From NCBI RefSeq assembly GCF_001672295.1, contig NZ_JXMS01000020.1:6275-70274 (forward strand): a stretch of 64,000 nt of DNA, read 5' to 3'. The translations under genes were made by a program, and so were the position numbers. The notes beneath the pieces were generated by a model. That model searched no databases. It was not told the origin of the DNA and saw only the letters and a list, made by a program, of their open reading frames with translations. The first letter of the stretch is position 1; every line of letters starts with the position of its first letter. This document shows positions 28,358 to 37,513 of the stretch, piece by piece. The stretch is from Halodesulfovibrio spirochaetisodalis. GTDB taxonomy: Bacteria; Desulfobacterota; Desulfovibrionia; Desulfovibrionales; Desulfovibrionaceae.

Positions 28358-29443
28358 TTACACCTCTTTTTTCTGTTTGAATAAATCCAGCGGATTCATC
28401 GCTACAGTGAAAATACCTGCAACCATCAGAACAGCAGCAGCCCATGCGATCGGAGGCATAGACCAGCCGTCGATACCAAAAGCAATACCGAGAATGATCC
28501 AGCAGCAGAACGGTCCCCAGAAAGAGAAGGTGCCGTTGCAGGACATACCGAGTGCAGCGCCGCACATGCCGTTGCCCTGATACCAGAACATGAATGTCAG
28601 GTATGCACAAAGTCCGCTGATTACAAACCAGTGAATGGAATCACCAGAGGTAAATGCCTGTGTAACAAGAGCGAGGGAGTCAAGACTGCCGGACATAAGA
28701 GCCATTACAGGAATTAAGATAAACAGAGTAGAAAGAGCAGAAGTACTCTGACGGATTGTGATCGCAATCTCTGAGTCAATCATGGATGTGCCGTAACCGC
28801 ACACACAACCTTCAAAGCCCCAACCTACAGCCGCAAGAAATGCAATGCAGATACCGAGGAACTGCCCCTCAGGAGCTTCACCACCAAGGCTGGTGCTTGC
28901 AATCATAAAACTTGCAAGGAAGCAGATAGCAATACCGAGCAGCATACGCGCATTCAGTTCCTGCTTGAACAACACACGACCAAGAATCGCGCCAATGGCA
29001 GGGCAAAGAGCACTGATAGGTACAACAATGGAGCCAGCCAGCTGAAGGCCGACAACATATGCAGTTGTTGCAAGCGGACCACCAATAAGTGCTGCCAGAA
29101 CCATTACAAAGCCCGGTTTAGTTCTGAGACAACGGAAGAAATCACCGAGACGGCCGCGAGCAGCAGCAAGGGAAAGTGCCCATACAGCACTAAAACTGTC
29201 GTTTACAGCAGAACCGACAGCGCCAAGAAAATATGTGACAACAAACGCTGATAATCCTGCGGTGTTTGCACCGTACCAGTCAGCCCACACACCTTTTGCC
29301 ATCCCGAGAGTCAGGAACGCAGTGTACAGGCCATAGAACACACCTGAGAGCAGTGCAATGGTAATGCCTTTTGAACGAAAGCCAGCATCAAGCTTTCGTT
29401 TTGCAAGAATGGCCTCTCTGCTTGGTAAAACTACTTCACTCAT
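28358..29443 (-). CDS. DMT-superfamily permease of the choline locus
   Basis: This 361-residue membrane protein has about ten hydrophobic helices in two EamA-like halves, separated near residue 180 (QFLGICIAFLAAVGWGFEG). It sits in the same strand-run as cutC and cutD. Choline loci need an importer, and no BCCT- or ABC-type choline transporter is present here, so choline uptake is a reasonable guess. Export of trimethylamine or an alcohol is an alternative. The substrate is not evident from sequence. Confidence 0.8.
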   Translation of the reverse strand: MSEVVLPSREAILAKRKLDAGFRSKGITIALLSGVFYGLYTAFLTLGMAKGVWADWYGANTAGLSAFVVTYFLGAVGSAVNDSFSAVWALSLAAARGRLGDFFRCLRTKPGFVMVLAALIGGPLATTAYVVGLQLAGSIVVPISALCPAIGAILGRVLFKQELNARMLLGIAICFLASFMIASTSLGGEAPEGQFLGICIAFLAAVGWGFEGCVCGYGTSMIDSEIAITIRQSTSALSTLFILIPVMALMSGSLDSLALVTQAFTSGDSIHWFVISGLCAYLTFMFWYQGNGMCGAALGMSCNGTFSFWGPFCCWIILGIAFGIDGWSMPPIAWAAAVLMVAGIFTVAMNPLDLFKQKKEV

Positions 29444-29458
29444 AGATAAGAACCTTTT

Positions 29459-29593
29459 TTATTTAAGTTTCTTAATTTCGGTTGCCCATCCATAGGCAAC
29501 ACGCCCTTCATTCATCTCCACATGGCTGAGCATCCAAGCGAGTTGCATCAGTCCGGCGGACCATTGTGAAATGGTAAGGATGTACCTTTGCAT
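29459..29593 (-). CDS. possible 44-residue small protein ahead of the permease gene
   Basis: The frame begins ATG CAA AGG (MQRYILTISQWSAG) and ends KKLK-stop, 15 bases before the permease ATG. GAGGG lies three bases before the ATG and an in-frame TGA lies just upstream, fixing the start. It contains Trp- and Met-rich amphipathic sequence. The short spacing to the next gene suggests a coupled small protein or leader peptide. It is not confirmed. Confidence 0.35.
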   Translation of the reverse strand: MQRYILTISQWSAGLMQLAWMLSHVEMNEGRVAYGWATEIKKLK

Positions 29594-29904
29594 ATGCCCT
29601 CAATCAGGAAAACAGCTTGTTCATACAACTCTTGGCAGGAGAAAAGGCCAACGGCCTGCACACAAATGCCTCCGGTACACAATCGGAGCAGAACAATAAT
29701 ATTACCTGACGATAATGGTCACAGTATGTGGAACTAACAAACCGCACAAAAGATACGGGGCGATTGCACGTTTTGTTATGTATGTATCAGCATTCTTGAT
29801 CTGTTACAGAATGCATAACATCAGGATATCCGGACTACGCACATGTCCCACAACATGGCATTTCCGGCTTCAGCCGTTCTTCCCGGCAGAAGAAACGGCT
29901 GCGC
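29594..29904. other. gap inside the choline locus with hairpin and possible promoter
   Basis: Just beyond the EutQ-like gene is a strong stem (CAGCCGTT, 29871-29878, with AACGGCTG, 29894-29901) lacking a T run. This is a likely attenuator or RNA-processing site. On the minus strand TTGTGC-17-TACTGT near 29720-29750 may be a promoter for the permease genes. No further gene seen. Confidence 0.4.
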
Positions 29905-30216
29905 TTACGCTGCTGGCGAATGCAGGTAAATTCCTTTTTCCCGCAAGCCATTAATAAATGTTGTCAGCATTCCCTGCTCATGCAGCACCAGCAACGCTGA
30001 GTAAATTAACTCACTGCTTATGCCTTCATCACAGGCTGCAACAGGGACAGGCTTACTGCATTCCTGCGGTGCTGACCCCATCACCACTTCAACTCCGGCA
30101 GCAGAAGCAGCATCTTTTGCAGAAGGGGTCAAAATTGTACCGGATTCGACATAAAGTGTTGATTGGCCTTCTTTAACAAGGCATTCAACATCTCTTGCAC
30201 AAAGAACTTTTTTCAT
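29905..30216 (-). CDS. EutQ N-terminal-domain-like microcompartment protein
   Basis: This 103-residue protein matches the beginning of EutQ in pattern: KKVLCARDVECLVKEGQ, then a beta strand, then GTILTPSAKDAASAAGVEVV, where EutQ has the corresponding ITPEAREVAELLG stretch. It lacks the C-terminal cupin domain of EutQ that carries acetate kinase activity. A short helical tail takes its place. GGTGTGGAG precedes the start. A related segment opens EutT corrinoid adenosyltransferases, so it may be a shared targeting or interaction module (inference). Confidence 0.65.
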   Translation of the reverse strand: MKKVLCARDVECLVKEGQSTLYVESGTILTPSAKDAASAAGVEVVMGSAPQECSKPVPVAACDEGISSELIYSALLVLHEQGMLTTFINGLREKGIYLHSPAA

Positions 30217-30261
30217 TTCTCCACACCTCCGTCTCTATTTATTCACCCGTCATAAAAAATC

Positions 30262-30531
30262 TTAATCAACAGGAAGGTCGCAATCTTCATCAATAATGCC
30301 AACCACCACGGCATCAACCGGCACGTTGACATCATCAAGCATTCTGCTGGCGGCTGACCCTGTACAGACAATAACCCTGTCACCGATTCCTGCACCGATG
30401 GTATCAACAACCATCATGCTCTCTCCGGCACGCGTGCCTCCCACCAGTTCAACAAGCATCAGCTTTAATCCACGCATGGATTCAGCCTTACGGGTGGACC
30501 AGACACTGCTGACGAGTTTTGCAACTAACAT
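30262..30531 (-). CDS. EutN/CcmL-type pentameric vertex shell protein (BMC-P)
   Basis: This 89-residue protein has the vertex-protein fingerprint. It begins MLVAKLVSSVWSTRKAESMRG, continues LMLVELVG and GAGIGDRVIVCTGSAA, and ends DAVVVGIIDE. Five copies cap each vertex of the polyhedral shell. Its ATG overlaps the last codons of the GrpU-like gene by 7 bases. Confidence 0.93.
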   Translation of the reverse strand: MLVAKLVSSVWSTRKAESMRGLKLMLVELVGGTRAGESMMVVDTIGAGIGDRVIVCTGSAASRMLDDVNVPVDAVVVGIIDEDCDLPVD

Positions 30532-30830
30532 GCGTTACAGCCTTCCTTAAGTTTGAACTTAATCTCTGCCATTGCGGACTCAACAGAAGCTGTATCGCCC
30601 ATGATCGCGAGTAAAATCATATTTTGGGGACAACTGCCTTTCACATCTTCCACCACAACTCCGACACTTTTTTCAGCAATATCAGCAGCAACGACCATAT
30701 CGATCATCTTGCCCTGAATAAGACCTACAGCGTCAAACGGCTCTGTAATTGAAGATTTTCCGGAACCGATGCGACGCAGCAGAATATTCATTGCTCCGGC
30801 TGAAGGGGATTTAATTATCCGAAATTCCAT
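30525..30830 (-). CDS. GrpU-like BMC shell protein with a pore cysteine
   Basis: This 101-residue single BMC-domain protein starts RIIKSPSAGAMNILLRRIGS, the style of GrpU proteins of glycyl-radical microcompartments. At the position where BMC-H proteins have their pore loop it reads VKGSCPQNM, placing Cys67 at the pore. GrpU proteins are known to bind an iron-sulfur cluster at the hexamer centre, so electron transfer or cluster delivery across the shell is possible. It is tightly packed between the EutP-like and EutN-like genes. Confidence 0.75.
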   Translation of the reverse strand: MEFRIIKSPSAGAMNILLRRIGSGKSSITEPFDAVGLIQGKMIDMVVAADIAEKSVGVVVEDVKGSCPQNMILLAIMGDTASVESAMAEIKFKLKEGCNAC

Positions 30831-30832
30831 GG

Positions 30833-31327
30833 TTAGTCCTTTTTGACTGTACCTGCTTCAAGCAAATGCCCGATCAGGGCAGAAACACCAAATCCCTTTT
30901 TCACACTGACGTTGAAAAACGGTTCTGGCACGCCATATCTACGAAGCTGCTTTTGACAGAACTCTTCATTTTCCGGCTGAACATCACTATGCGTTATAAC
31001 GCCACTCACAGGACATCCAAACACATCGGCAAGCCCCGGAGCTCCGGCAAAAGAACGCTGTGACCTGCTGACCACAAACAGCACATGGGATGCATTGTTC
31101 TGAGCAAGGGAAATCAAGTGGTTGTACATCCATGGATTTTCGAAATATCCACCCGGAACATCCAGAGTATACCTGCTGTACCAAACGTCCTGACGATGCG
31201 GTACAGGCGATACTTCCGTACTTTTCTCTTTACCGGAAAGATGCTCTGCATACCGGTTCAACACCACTGCAAGAGAGCTCTTCCCGCAGCCCGTGGCACC
31301 TATCAACATTATTCTGCGGTCTGTCAT
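30833..31327 (-). CDS. EutP/PduV-like small GTPase of the microcompartment
   Basis: This 164-residue P-loop protein has G1 IGATGCGKSS and a G3-like DVPGGYFEN. The G4-like THSDVQ replaces TKxD. EutP/PduV proteins associate with the shell and are linked to compartment positioning or assembly. It overlaps nothing but follows the EutS-like gene by 8 bases. Confidence 0.85.
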   Translation of the reverse strand: MTDRRIMLIGATGCGKSSLAVVLNRYAEHLSGKEKSTEVSPVPHRQDVWYSRYTLDVPGGYFENPWMYNHLISLAQNNASHVLFVVSRSQRSFAGAPGLADVFGCPVSGVITHSDVQPENEEFCQKQLRRYGVPEPFFNVSVKKGFGVSALIGHLLEAGTVKKD

Positions 31328-31335
31328 TGCATGCC

Positions 31336-31689
31336 CTATGAACGGGTAACAGCTCCGGCTGTGAAGCCCATATTGCGGGACAACACATCCACCACTGCCT
31401 GCAATGCTGTTTCAACACTTTCCACACTGCCGGTGACAACTACAGACCCTGTAAAACGGTCGAGGAAACCTATTTCCACATCTGCAGTTTTGGTTGCAAT
31501 ATCAGCCGCAATTATCGCGGTCTCAAAAGGAGAAAGAGTTAAAATACCCAACGCACCTTTAGCTTCAACTCCAAGCCTGTCATAAATATCAGGCATGGGC
31601 GCTGCAATAACATGGGCAATGGTCACCTGCTTTCCCGGAACAGTTTCCTGAATAATCCGCTCCAGCTCGCGGGATTGATTACTTTGCAT
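31336..31689 (-). CDS. EutS/PduU-like circularly permuted BMC shell protein
   Basis: This protein has 117 residues from the ATG at 31689, which has AAGGTG six bases upstream; the frame is open three codons further from a GTG. It follows EutS closely: RIIQETVPGKQVTIAHVIA, then GALGILTLSPFETAIIAADI and IGFLDRFTGSVVVTGSVE. Such proteins form hexamers with a small beta barrel over the pore. It is placed directly after cutD. Confidence 0.9.
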   Translation of the reverse strand: MQSNQSRELERIIQETVPGKQVTIAHVIAAPMPDIYDRLGVEAKGALGILTLSPFETAIIAADIATKTADVEIGFLDRFTGSVVVTGSVESVETALQAVVDVLSRNMGFTAGAVTRS

Positions 31690-31738
31690 TCTCAACACCT
31701 TATTATCTGCTTGTGCCAGTGCGATCTCTTCTCAACGG

Positions 31739-32692
31739 TTAGTGCCGGACTATTGAAACCGGAAAATCATGTGCCTTGAATTGATTCTCAACACGCTCAA
31801 GATCGGTTTCGCTCATAGCAAATTCACCGGTCATCGGATATTCCCAACCCAACTGCGCATACTTGTTCACACCCATCTTATGGTACGGAAGCAAGTCAAC
31901 GCCTTTGAAATTTTTACGTCCGAGGAACGGTTTTAAAAAAGCAATCAGCCCTTCAATATCCTCAGGCGCATCATTCACATCTTTCATCAACGGCAATCTG
32001 ATCTTAACGTTATGGCGTTTTTCAATAAGTGCCGTAACGTTCTGCAAAATGGTCTCGTTACGCACGCCGGTAAGTTCGTAGTGCTTGTCTGAATTGATGT
32101 GCTTGATGTCATACAGGAACAAATCCACAAACTCAGCAGCCTTAAGCACTGCTTCCTGCTTTGCATATCCGCAGGTCTCAATAGCTGTATTGATTCCCCG
32201 CTGCTTACAGGTCATCAGCACGTTTGTGGCAAACTCTGGTTGCATCAGCACTTCTCCACCGCCCAGAGTCACACCACCTCCGGATACTTCGTAGAAGGCT
32301 CTATCCTCCTCGATAATATCCATCACCTCAGAGATGGCCTTTTTCTCACCGACGACGGAAAGTGCTGATGCAGCACAGACTTTTTCACATTTCCCGCATC
32401 CGATGCAGTCAATGCTCCCGTTCATCTCATGCAGCGTACCTCCTGCCCCCATGGAGTGAACTCCAACGGGGCACACAGATGCGCATTTGCCGCAATTGAT
32501 GCAGAGATCTTTTTTATAAAGAACCTGAAACTTACGTTTCTGGCCTTCGGGGTTTGAGCACCATTTACAACGCAACGGACATCCCTTGAAAAATACGAGG
32601 GTTCTAACTCCCGGGCCATCGTACATATTGTATTTCTGGACGTTGAAAATCAGTCCCTTTCGTTCAATCATGTCTGTATTCGCTGTAGTCAT
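31739..32692 (-). CDS. cutD: glycyl-radical activating enzyme CutD
   Basis: This 317-residue radical-SAM protein installs the glycyl radical on CutC using S-adenosylmethionine. The CxxxCxxC motif is at Cys38, Cys42 and Cys45 (KGCPLRCKWCSNPEG). A ferredoxin-like insert then carries two further [4Fe-4S] sites (CINCGKCASVCP and CIGCGKCEKVC). The SAM-binding GGE motif appears as TLGGGEVL. It follows cutC by 21 bases, in the usual order. Confidence 0.95.
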   Translation of the reverse strand: MTTANTDMIERKGLIFNVQKYNMYDGPGVRTLVFFKGCPLRCKWCSNPEGQKRKFQVLYKKDLCINCGKCASVCPVGVHSMGAGGTLHEMNGSIDCIGCGKCEKVCAASALSVVGEKKAISEVMDIIEEDRAFYEVSGGGVTLGGGEVLMQPEFATNVLMTCKQRGINTAIETCGYAKQEAVLKAAEFVDLFLYDIKHINSDKHYELTGVRNETILQNVTALIEKRHNVKIRLPLMKDVNDAPEDIEGLIAFLKPFLGRKNFKGVDLLPYHKMGVNKYAQLGWEYPMTGEFAMSETDLERVENQFKAHDFPVSIVRH

Positions 32693-32713
32693 GTGTGCTC
32701 AAACCCCGTCTGG

Positions 32714-35266
32714 CTATATTTCTGTCAGCATAGTTCTGCTGATAATTTCATCCTGTACGTCTTTGCAGAGCTCAACAAAGAATGCTGAGTAGCCCGCAAC
32801 ACGCACAACAAGATCACGGTAATCTTCAGGGCGCTTCTGCGCTTCAAGAAGAACATCGTTATCAAGGTAGTTAAACTGCATTTCACCGTTACCGAGCATG
32901 TTTGCGGTACGGATAAGAGTAATAATGCCTTCTTCACCCTGCGGTGTATCCAGCAGGCCGGACATAATTTTAAAGTTATGCACCATGCCTATGTTCATGC
33001 TGTCGTTCGGCATTTTGGATACAGATTTGATAATGGCTGTAGGGCCTTTGTAGTCTGCACCATGGCTCGGGCTGATACCGTCAGAAAGCGGCATCCATGC
33101 GGCACGACCGTTTGCGGATGCACCGGTAAGCTGACCGAACGGAGTGTTGTTGGAAATGGAAAGAGTACCGTGGCTCAGTACAGAATAGAGAGTCTTGTAC
33201 TTGCGGTGTTCATTTTCTGTGAAGTTAACGAGATCAGCCGCAATAAGGTCTGCATAGTCATCGTCGTTGCCGTACTTAGGTGCTGCAAGACAATCAGCCT
33301 TAATCTGATCAAAGCCCACAAAGTCTGCTTTCAAAGCTTCATTAAGCTGCTGGAGGGTGTATTTTTTCTCATCAAATACAAGTTTCTTGATTGCTGCCAT
33401 GGAGTCGGCGTAGGTAGCCAGACCACTCCAGACTACACCCGGGCCGAAGTTGTACATGGCACCGCCCGCAGAAACGTCACGGCCATTTTCCATACAACCT
33501 TCGTACATGATGGACATAAGCGGCTTAGGAGCAAGCTCTCTATGGACACGCTGAGAAATTACAGTCGCTACGCTTGTAAGCTCTGTAACGTACTTAATCT
33601 GCGCCTTAACAGCTTCTTCAAACTTCTCGTAGGTTGTAAAGCTACTGAGGTCGCCCATATCAGGGCAAACCTGTTTGCCATACCAGAGCGGCACACCGTG
33701 GTTGAGAACCAGCTCAATGCAGATCGGCCACTGGGTGTACCCTGTGGATGTCCACTGATACAGGCGACCTGATTTTTGCGGTTCTACACAACCCATCAGG
33801 CAGTAGTCGCGTGCATCTTCAATAGATACGCCCTTTGCAAGCATCATCTTGATGTGGGTGTCATCAAAGTGAATAGCAGGGAAGCCCATACCCGCACGGA
33901 TTACTTCGATAATCTTGCGCAGATATTTTTGAGGGGACTTACTATGAACACGGGTTGCAAGAGATGGCTGGTATACCTTCACATGACGCACAGCATCCAT
34001 CAGCAGGTAGGTAAGATCGTTTGTTGCATCAAGTCCTTCGCGGGTTACACCGCCGACGCACATGTTAACAAACGGCTGGTAACCTGCGAAGAACTTGGAG
34101 CCGCCCTCACTGGTAATCCACATCATTTCAGACATCTTGATCAGCATACAACCGGCAAGGTCAAACGCTTCATACTCAGTCATACGGCCGGATTCGATAT
34201 CGGCTTTAAAGTACGGGTACATGTACTGGTCGACTCGACCAATAGACATACCTGTCTGGTTTTCTTCAACCACAAGGAGGGACTCAATGGTCCACACAGA
34301 CTGAATTGCTTCCCAGAATGTGCTCGGTTTATGAGCGGGAACACGTGCGTTTACTTCAGAAATTTTCATCAGTTCCGCTTTACGCTGCGGGTTCATTTCC
34401 TGCTGCGCAAGCTGTGCTGCGTATTCAGAAAGTCTGCGTGCGTAAATCATGATACCTTCTGCGGTATCAATTATGGACTTGTAGAAGTATATCTTTTCAA
34501 TATCATCAGGATTCTTGTAGCTCAGCTCCTCAAGGTGTTCCCTTGCTTCTTGCTGAACATCAAGCATACCTTTGTTCATCAGGATAACGTCGTACCCCGG
34601 GTTGGAGTCACCACCGCCGTTCACAGCATGGTATGAGCAATCGGAAACGTAAGACTCACCGGAAAGATCCCAGACACCTGCTTCGCGGTACTGATCTTCA
34701 CAAAACTCATCTACGGATTTGCCTGCCCAGTACGGGAACAGCTCTTCGCGCATGATCTTTTTGTCTTCTTCAGAAATGTAGAACGGGTCCTGACTACGAG
34801 TGCCAATGGTATCAATTTCGTCTTCCATCCAGCGCCACGCAATATCCGGAGAAAAGGCACCGGCACGTGGAGCACCGCAAGGAGCACCTACGATAAGTTC
34901 GTCATTCTGGATTACAAGCGGTGCAGTTTCGCAGCAGTACTTAAAGCACTTTGCACGAAGCAGTACCTTAGGCATGCCCGGATTCTCTTTAGCAATCTTG
35001 GTGATCGCACGGGCACGGTGGGTAGTAATGGACGGCACCTGTTTAAGAAAATTCTCTCTTAAACGAACCTGACGGTCTGTAGGACCTTCTGGAATGCCTG
35101 CGCCATGCTGAGCCGGAGTAAACGCCACAGGGTTGCCTTGGGCAGCCTTGCGTTTCAATACTTCTTCAGTCACTTCTTCGAACATTTTTTTCAAAGAAGC
35201 ACGTTCATCAGGAGTCATATTTTTAGTCGCTTCTGCAAGCTGATTTGATAAATCCCGAATATCCAC
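32714..35266 (-). CDS. cutC: choline trimethylamine-lyase CutC
   Basis: This 850-residue glycyl radical enzyme cleaves choline to trimethylamine and acetaldehyde inside the microcompartment. All characteristic residues of the Desulfovibrio enzyme are present at an offset of four. Cys493 and Glu495 lie in GCVEP, Tyr212 and Asp220 in [10 protein letters not shown], Phe399 in YQPF, and Thr506 and Tyr510 in WTSTGY. The radical glycine is Gly825 in RVAGYSAFF. It is the short form without the long N-terminal extension of Klebsiella CutC. The start is GTG with GAGG upstream; the gene follows the dehydrogenase homologue by 12 bases. Confidence 0.97.
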   Translation of the reverse strand: MDIRDLSNQLAEATKNMTPDERASLKKMFEEVTEEVLKRKAAQGNPVAFTPAQHGAGIPEGPTDRQVRLRENFLKQVPSITTHRARAITKIAKENPGMPKVLLRAKCFKYCCETAPLVIQNDELIVGAPCGAPRAGAFSPDIAWRWMEDEIDTIGTRSQDPFYISEEDKKIMREELFPYWAGKSVDEFCEDQYREAGVWDLSGESYVSDCSYHAVNGGGDSNPGYDVILMNKGMLDVQQEAREHLEELSYKNPDDIEKIYFYKSIIDTAEGIMIYARRLSEYAAQLAQQEMNPQRKAELMKISEVNARVPAHKPSTFWEAIQSVWTIESLLVVEENQTGMSIGRVDQYMYPYFKADIESGRMTEYEAFDLAGCMLIKMSEMMWITSEGGSKFFAGYQPFVNMCVGGVTREGLDATNDLTYLLMDAVRHVKVYQPSLATRVHSKSPQKYLRKIIEVIRAGMGFPAIHFDDTHIKMMLAKGVSIEDARDYCLMGCVEPQKSGRLYQWTSTGYTQWPICIELVLNHGVPLWYGKQVCPDMGDLSSFTTYEKFEEAVKAQIKYVTELTSVATVISQRVHRELAPKPLMSIMYEGCMENGRDVSAGGAMYNFGPGVVWSGLATYADSMAAIKKLVFDEKKYTLQQLNEALKADFVGFDQIKADCLAAPKYGNDDDYADLIAADLVNFTENEHRKYKTLYSVLSHGTLSISNNTPFGQLTGASANGRAAWMPLSDGISPSHGADYKGPTAIIKSVSKMPNDSMNIGMVHNFKIMSGLLDTPQGEEGIITLIRTANMLGNGEMQFNYLDNDVLLEAQKRPEDYRDLVVRVAGYSAFFVELCKDVQDEIISRTMLTEI

Positions 35267-35278
35267 TTACTACCTCAC

Positions 35279-36805
35279 TTATCTTTGAAATCTTTCAGAG
35301 TTAATGTCGGCATCACAGCCCTCCAGTACCTCTTTCAAAATACGGTGTACCGCCTCGAGTGAACTCTGTGAGAAATCTTCCTGCGACACGAACGACTCGC
35401 TCTTGCAAGACAGCGAATTCCTGCCGAAGATTTCTGCACCGACTGATTCTACATTGCGCACGCCGTATCCGACCTTGCGGCGATAAATCAGGTTCATCGG
35501 TGATACATTATCTGAAGTGAATCCCTTTCCAGCCGAGCCGCTACCCAGTGTCATTGAAGGGAACAGGTTGGTGGTCGCGCCCATACTGCCGAATGCAGCA
35601 GGTGTATTTACAAGCACCCTGCCCACCGGCTTTTTAAGCGCAAACTGTGTAATCACGTCTTCATCATTGGAATGGATAACCAGCGTGTGGCCGCAGCGAT
35701 CGCTAAGCAACAGCTCAATGCATTTTTCGCATGCGTGCATCCAGTCCGGTTCAATGTAGAAGCCAAGAACAGGACACAGTTTTTCACGGGAGTACGGATC
35801 AAATTCAGACACGTACTTTCGTTCTGCAATCAAAACTGTGGTGTTCTCCGGCACGGTTATTCCGGCTTTTTTTGCAATAGCTACTGCCGGAATACCGATC
35901 AGATCGTGATTCGGTTTTCCATCTGAATAAAAAAGTAACGAGCCAAGCTTCTCAGCTTCATCGGCTGTCATGAAATACGCACCATTACTTTGCAGCGCGC
36001 TTTTCACCTCTGCCGCCACGCATCCATCCACAACTATGGACTGGCCTGCGGCAGAAACAACACCATGATCAAACGTTTTGCTGGCAATAATATCTTTTGC
36101 AGCCTGCTGAATATCTGCTGTGCGTTCAATAAATGCCGGACCATTTCCGGCACCGCCGTAAATGAACGGCTTGCCGGATTTGCTTGCAGCGTCAAGCATA
36201 CCGGGAACGCCAGTATTCATAATAAGGGAGGCTGCCTTATGCTCCATAAGCTGAACTGTTCCGCTGGTGGCAACTGTATTTAAATATGACAGTGCCCCTT
36301 CAGGGAGTCCGCTTTTATGAGCCGCTTCGATCATAATATCGAGCGTTCTTTTAATTGTTTTCTGAGCCCTTGGATGCGGCGAAAATACAATGGCATTACC
36401 TGATTTAACAGCAATCAATGCTTTGTAGATTGTTGTTGAAACCGGACTGGTAGCCGGACACAACGCCACAATCACGCCTACAGGAACCCCGACATCTTTC
36501 GTCTTCTTCTCAGGGTCCTCATCAATGATACCTACGCAACGGAGTCCTCTCAGGTTCCTGCGGGCAACATTGCACACAAACTCATTTTTTATGAGCTTAT
36601 GCTGCCAGTCACCATATTCCGTTTCTTCATGAGATAAGACCGCAAGAGCCTGCGTATGCTGCTCAAGCGCCTCAGCCATGCTCTCTACGATGGCATCAAG
36701 CTGTTCCTGAGAAAACGCTGCGAGCTGCTTTTGTGCAGCGTATGCATTTTCTGCGAGGATTCTGGCTTCCTGTATAGAAAGAAGATCATTATCGATTATT
36801 GTCAT
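35279..36805 (-). CDS. CoA-acylating aldehyde dehydrogenase homologue, nucleophile Cys replaced by Ser
   Basis: This 508-residue protein has the fold of acetaldehyde dehydrogenases of microcompartments: VPVGVIVALCPATSPVSTTIYKAL, FSPHPRAQKT, and the C-terminal LGSGSAGKGFTSDNVSP. Where AdhE-type enzymes read FDNG-x-ICASEQ, this one reads FDHGVVSAAGQ. The catalytic Cys is therefore Ser251 and the following Glu is Gly. The nearest other Cys is 262. The N-terminal helix (LLSIQEARILAENAYAAQKQ) could be an encapsulation peptide. It lies directly upstream of cutC. It may be inactive or structural, with the working dehydrogenase encoded elsewhere (inference). Confidence 0.88.
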   Translation of the reverse strand: MTIIDNDLLSIQEARILAENAYAAQKQLAAFSQEQLDAIVESMAEALEQHTQALAVLSHEETEYGDWQHKLIKNEFVCNVARRNLRGLRCVGIIDEDPEKKTKDVGVPVGVIVALCPATSPVSTTIYKALIAVKSGNAIVFSPHPRAQKTIKRTLDIMIEAAHKSGLPEGALSYLNTVATSGTVQLMEHKAASLIMNTGVPGMLDAASKSGKPFIYGGAGNGPAFIERTADIQQAAKDIIASKTFDHGVVSAAGQSIVVDGCVAAEVKSALQSNGAYFMTADEAEKLGSLLFYSDGKPNHDLIGIPAVAIAKKAGITVPENTTVLIAERKYVSEFDPYSREKLCPVLGFYIEPDWMHACEKCIELLLSDRCGHTLVIHSNDEDVITQFALKKPVGRVLVNTPAAFGSMGATTNLFPSMTLGSGSAGKGFTSDNVSPMNLIYRRKVGYGVRNVESVGAEIFGRNSLSCKSESFVSQEDFSQSSLEAVHRILKEVLEGCDADINSERFQR

Positions 36806-36852
36806 TACGGCACTCCGAAAAAGCTACAATCGCGTGAACAAACGATCCTGCA

Positions 36853-37158
36853 TTACTTCGGAAGAAGCTTTTCTAATGAGTAACGGTCTGTAATTTTGAA
36901 AATGTCCTGATGCGGTGAAGGAATTACGATTGAGCTATGAACTTCCATATCCATTCGTTCAATCGCACTCACACCTGCTTCAACAGCAGAGTTACATGCA
37001 GACACATCACCCTGAACCAGTACAGAAATATATCCTGACGCGGTGTTCTCGTAGCCGACCAGCTCAACATTTGCTGCTTTAAGCATGGCATCTGCTGCTT
37101 CCAGCACATACACAAGGCCAAAAACTTCCACCAATCCCAGTGCGCTTGCTCTACTCAT
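36853..37158 (-). CDS. BMC-H hexameric shell protein (third in row)
   Basis: This 101-residue single BMC-domain protein begins ALGLVEVFGLVYVLEAADAM. The pore loop reads YENTASGYIS, bulkier than its neighbours, which suggests a differently selective pore. The C-terminal tail (ITDRYSLEKLLPK) extends beyond the domain. GGAG precedes the start; the gene follows the previous shell gene by 5 bases. Confidence 0.92.
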   Translation of the reverse strand: MSRASALGLVEVFGLVYVLEAADAMLKAANVELVGYENTASGYISVLVQGDVSACNSAVEAGVSAIERMDMEVHSSIVIPSPHQDIFKITDRYSLEKLLPK

Positions 37159-37163
37159 TCTGG

Positions 37164-37463
37164 CTACTCCACATCAATATCGTGCACGGAAACAATGTCG
37201 CCGACTCTCGGCTCAGGACGTGCCATTACGTTTTTTGCAGTCACTTTGCCGATTCTTTCAGCCGCAGCTGCACCAGCTTCTACTGCTGCCTGCACTGCCG
37301 CAACATCACCCTTGACCATGACGGTAACGAGAGTGGAACCGATGTTCTCATAAGAAACCAACTCGACATCAGCCGCCTTCAACATTGAGTCTGCTCCATA
37401 CAACGCCGGAACCATGCCCAGTGTTTCAATGAGACCCAATGCATTTTCACCGCGATAACGCAT
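37164..37463 (-). CDS. BMC-H hexameric shell protein (second in row)
   Basis: This 99-residue PduA/EutM-like shell protein begins NALGLIETLGMVPALYGADS and has pore loop YENIGSTLVT. It is the first gene after a MerR-type promoter (37514-37544) with a leader of about 45 bases and an AGGAG ribosome binding site. It is thus likely the true head of the cutC-cutD transcript. Confidence 0.94.
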   Translation of the reverse strand: MRYRGENALGLIETLGMVPALYGADSMLKAADVELVSYENIGSTLVTVMVKGDVAAVQAAVEAGAAAAERIGKVTAKNVMARPEPRVGDIVSVHDIDVE

Positions 37464-37513
37464 ACTATGTTCTCCTATATGTTAGTTACACCTGCTCCAT
37501 CAGGGTTGAGTAA

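Noticed and set aside
32978-34636. Long open frames on the plus strand opposite cutC (264 and 286 codons)
   Set aside because: They lie wholly antisense to cutC, which is certain from all active-site residues. Their peptides look random and they have no ribosome binding sites.
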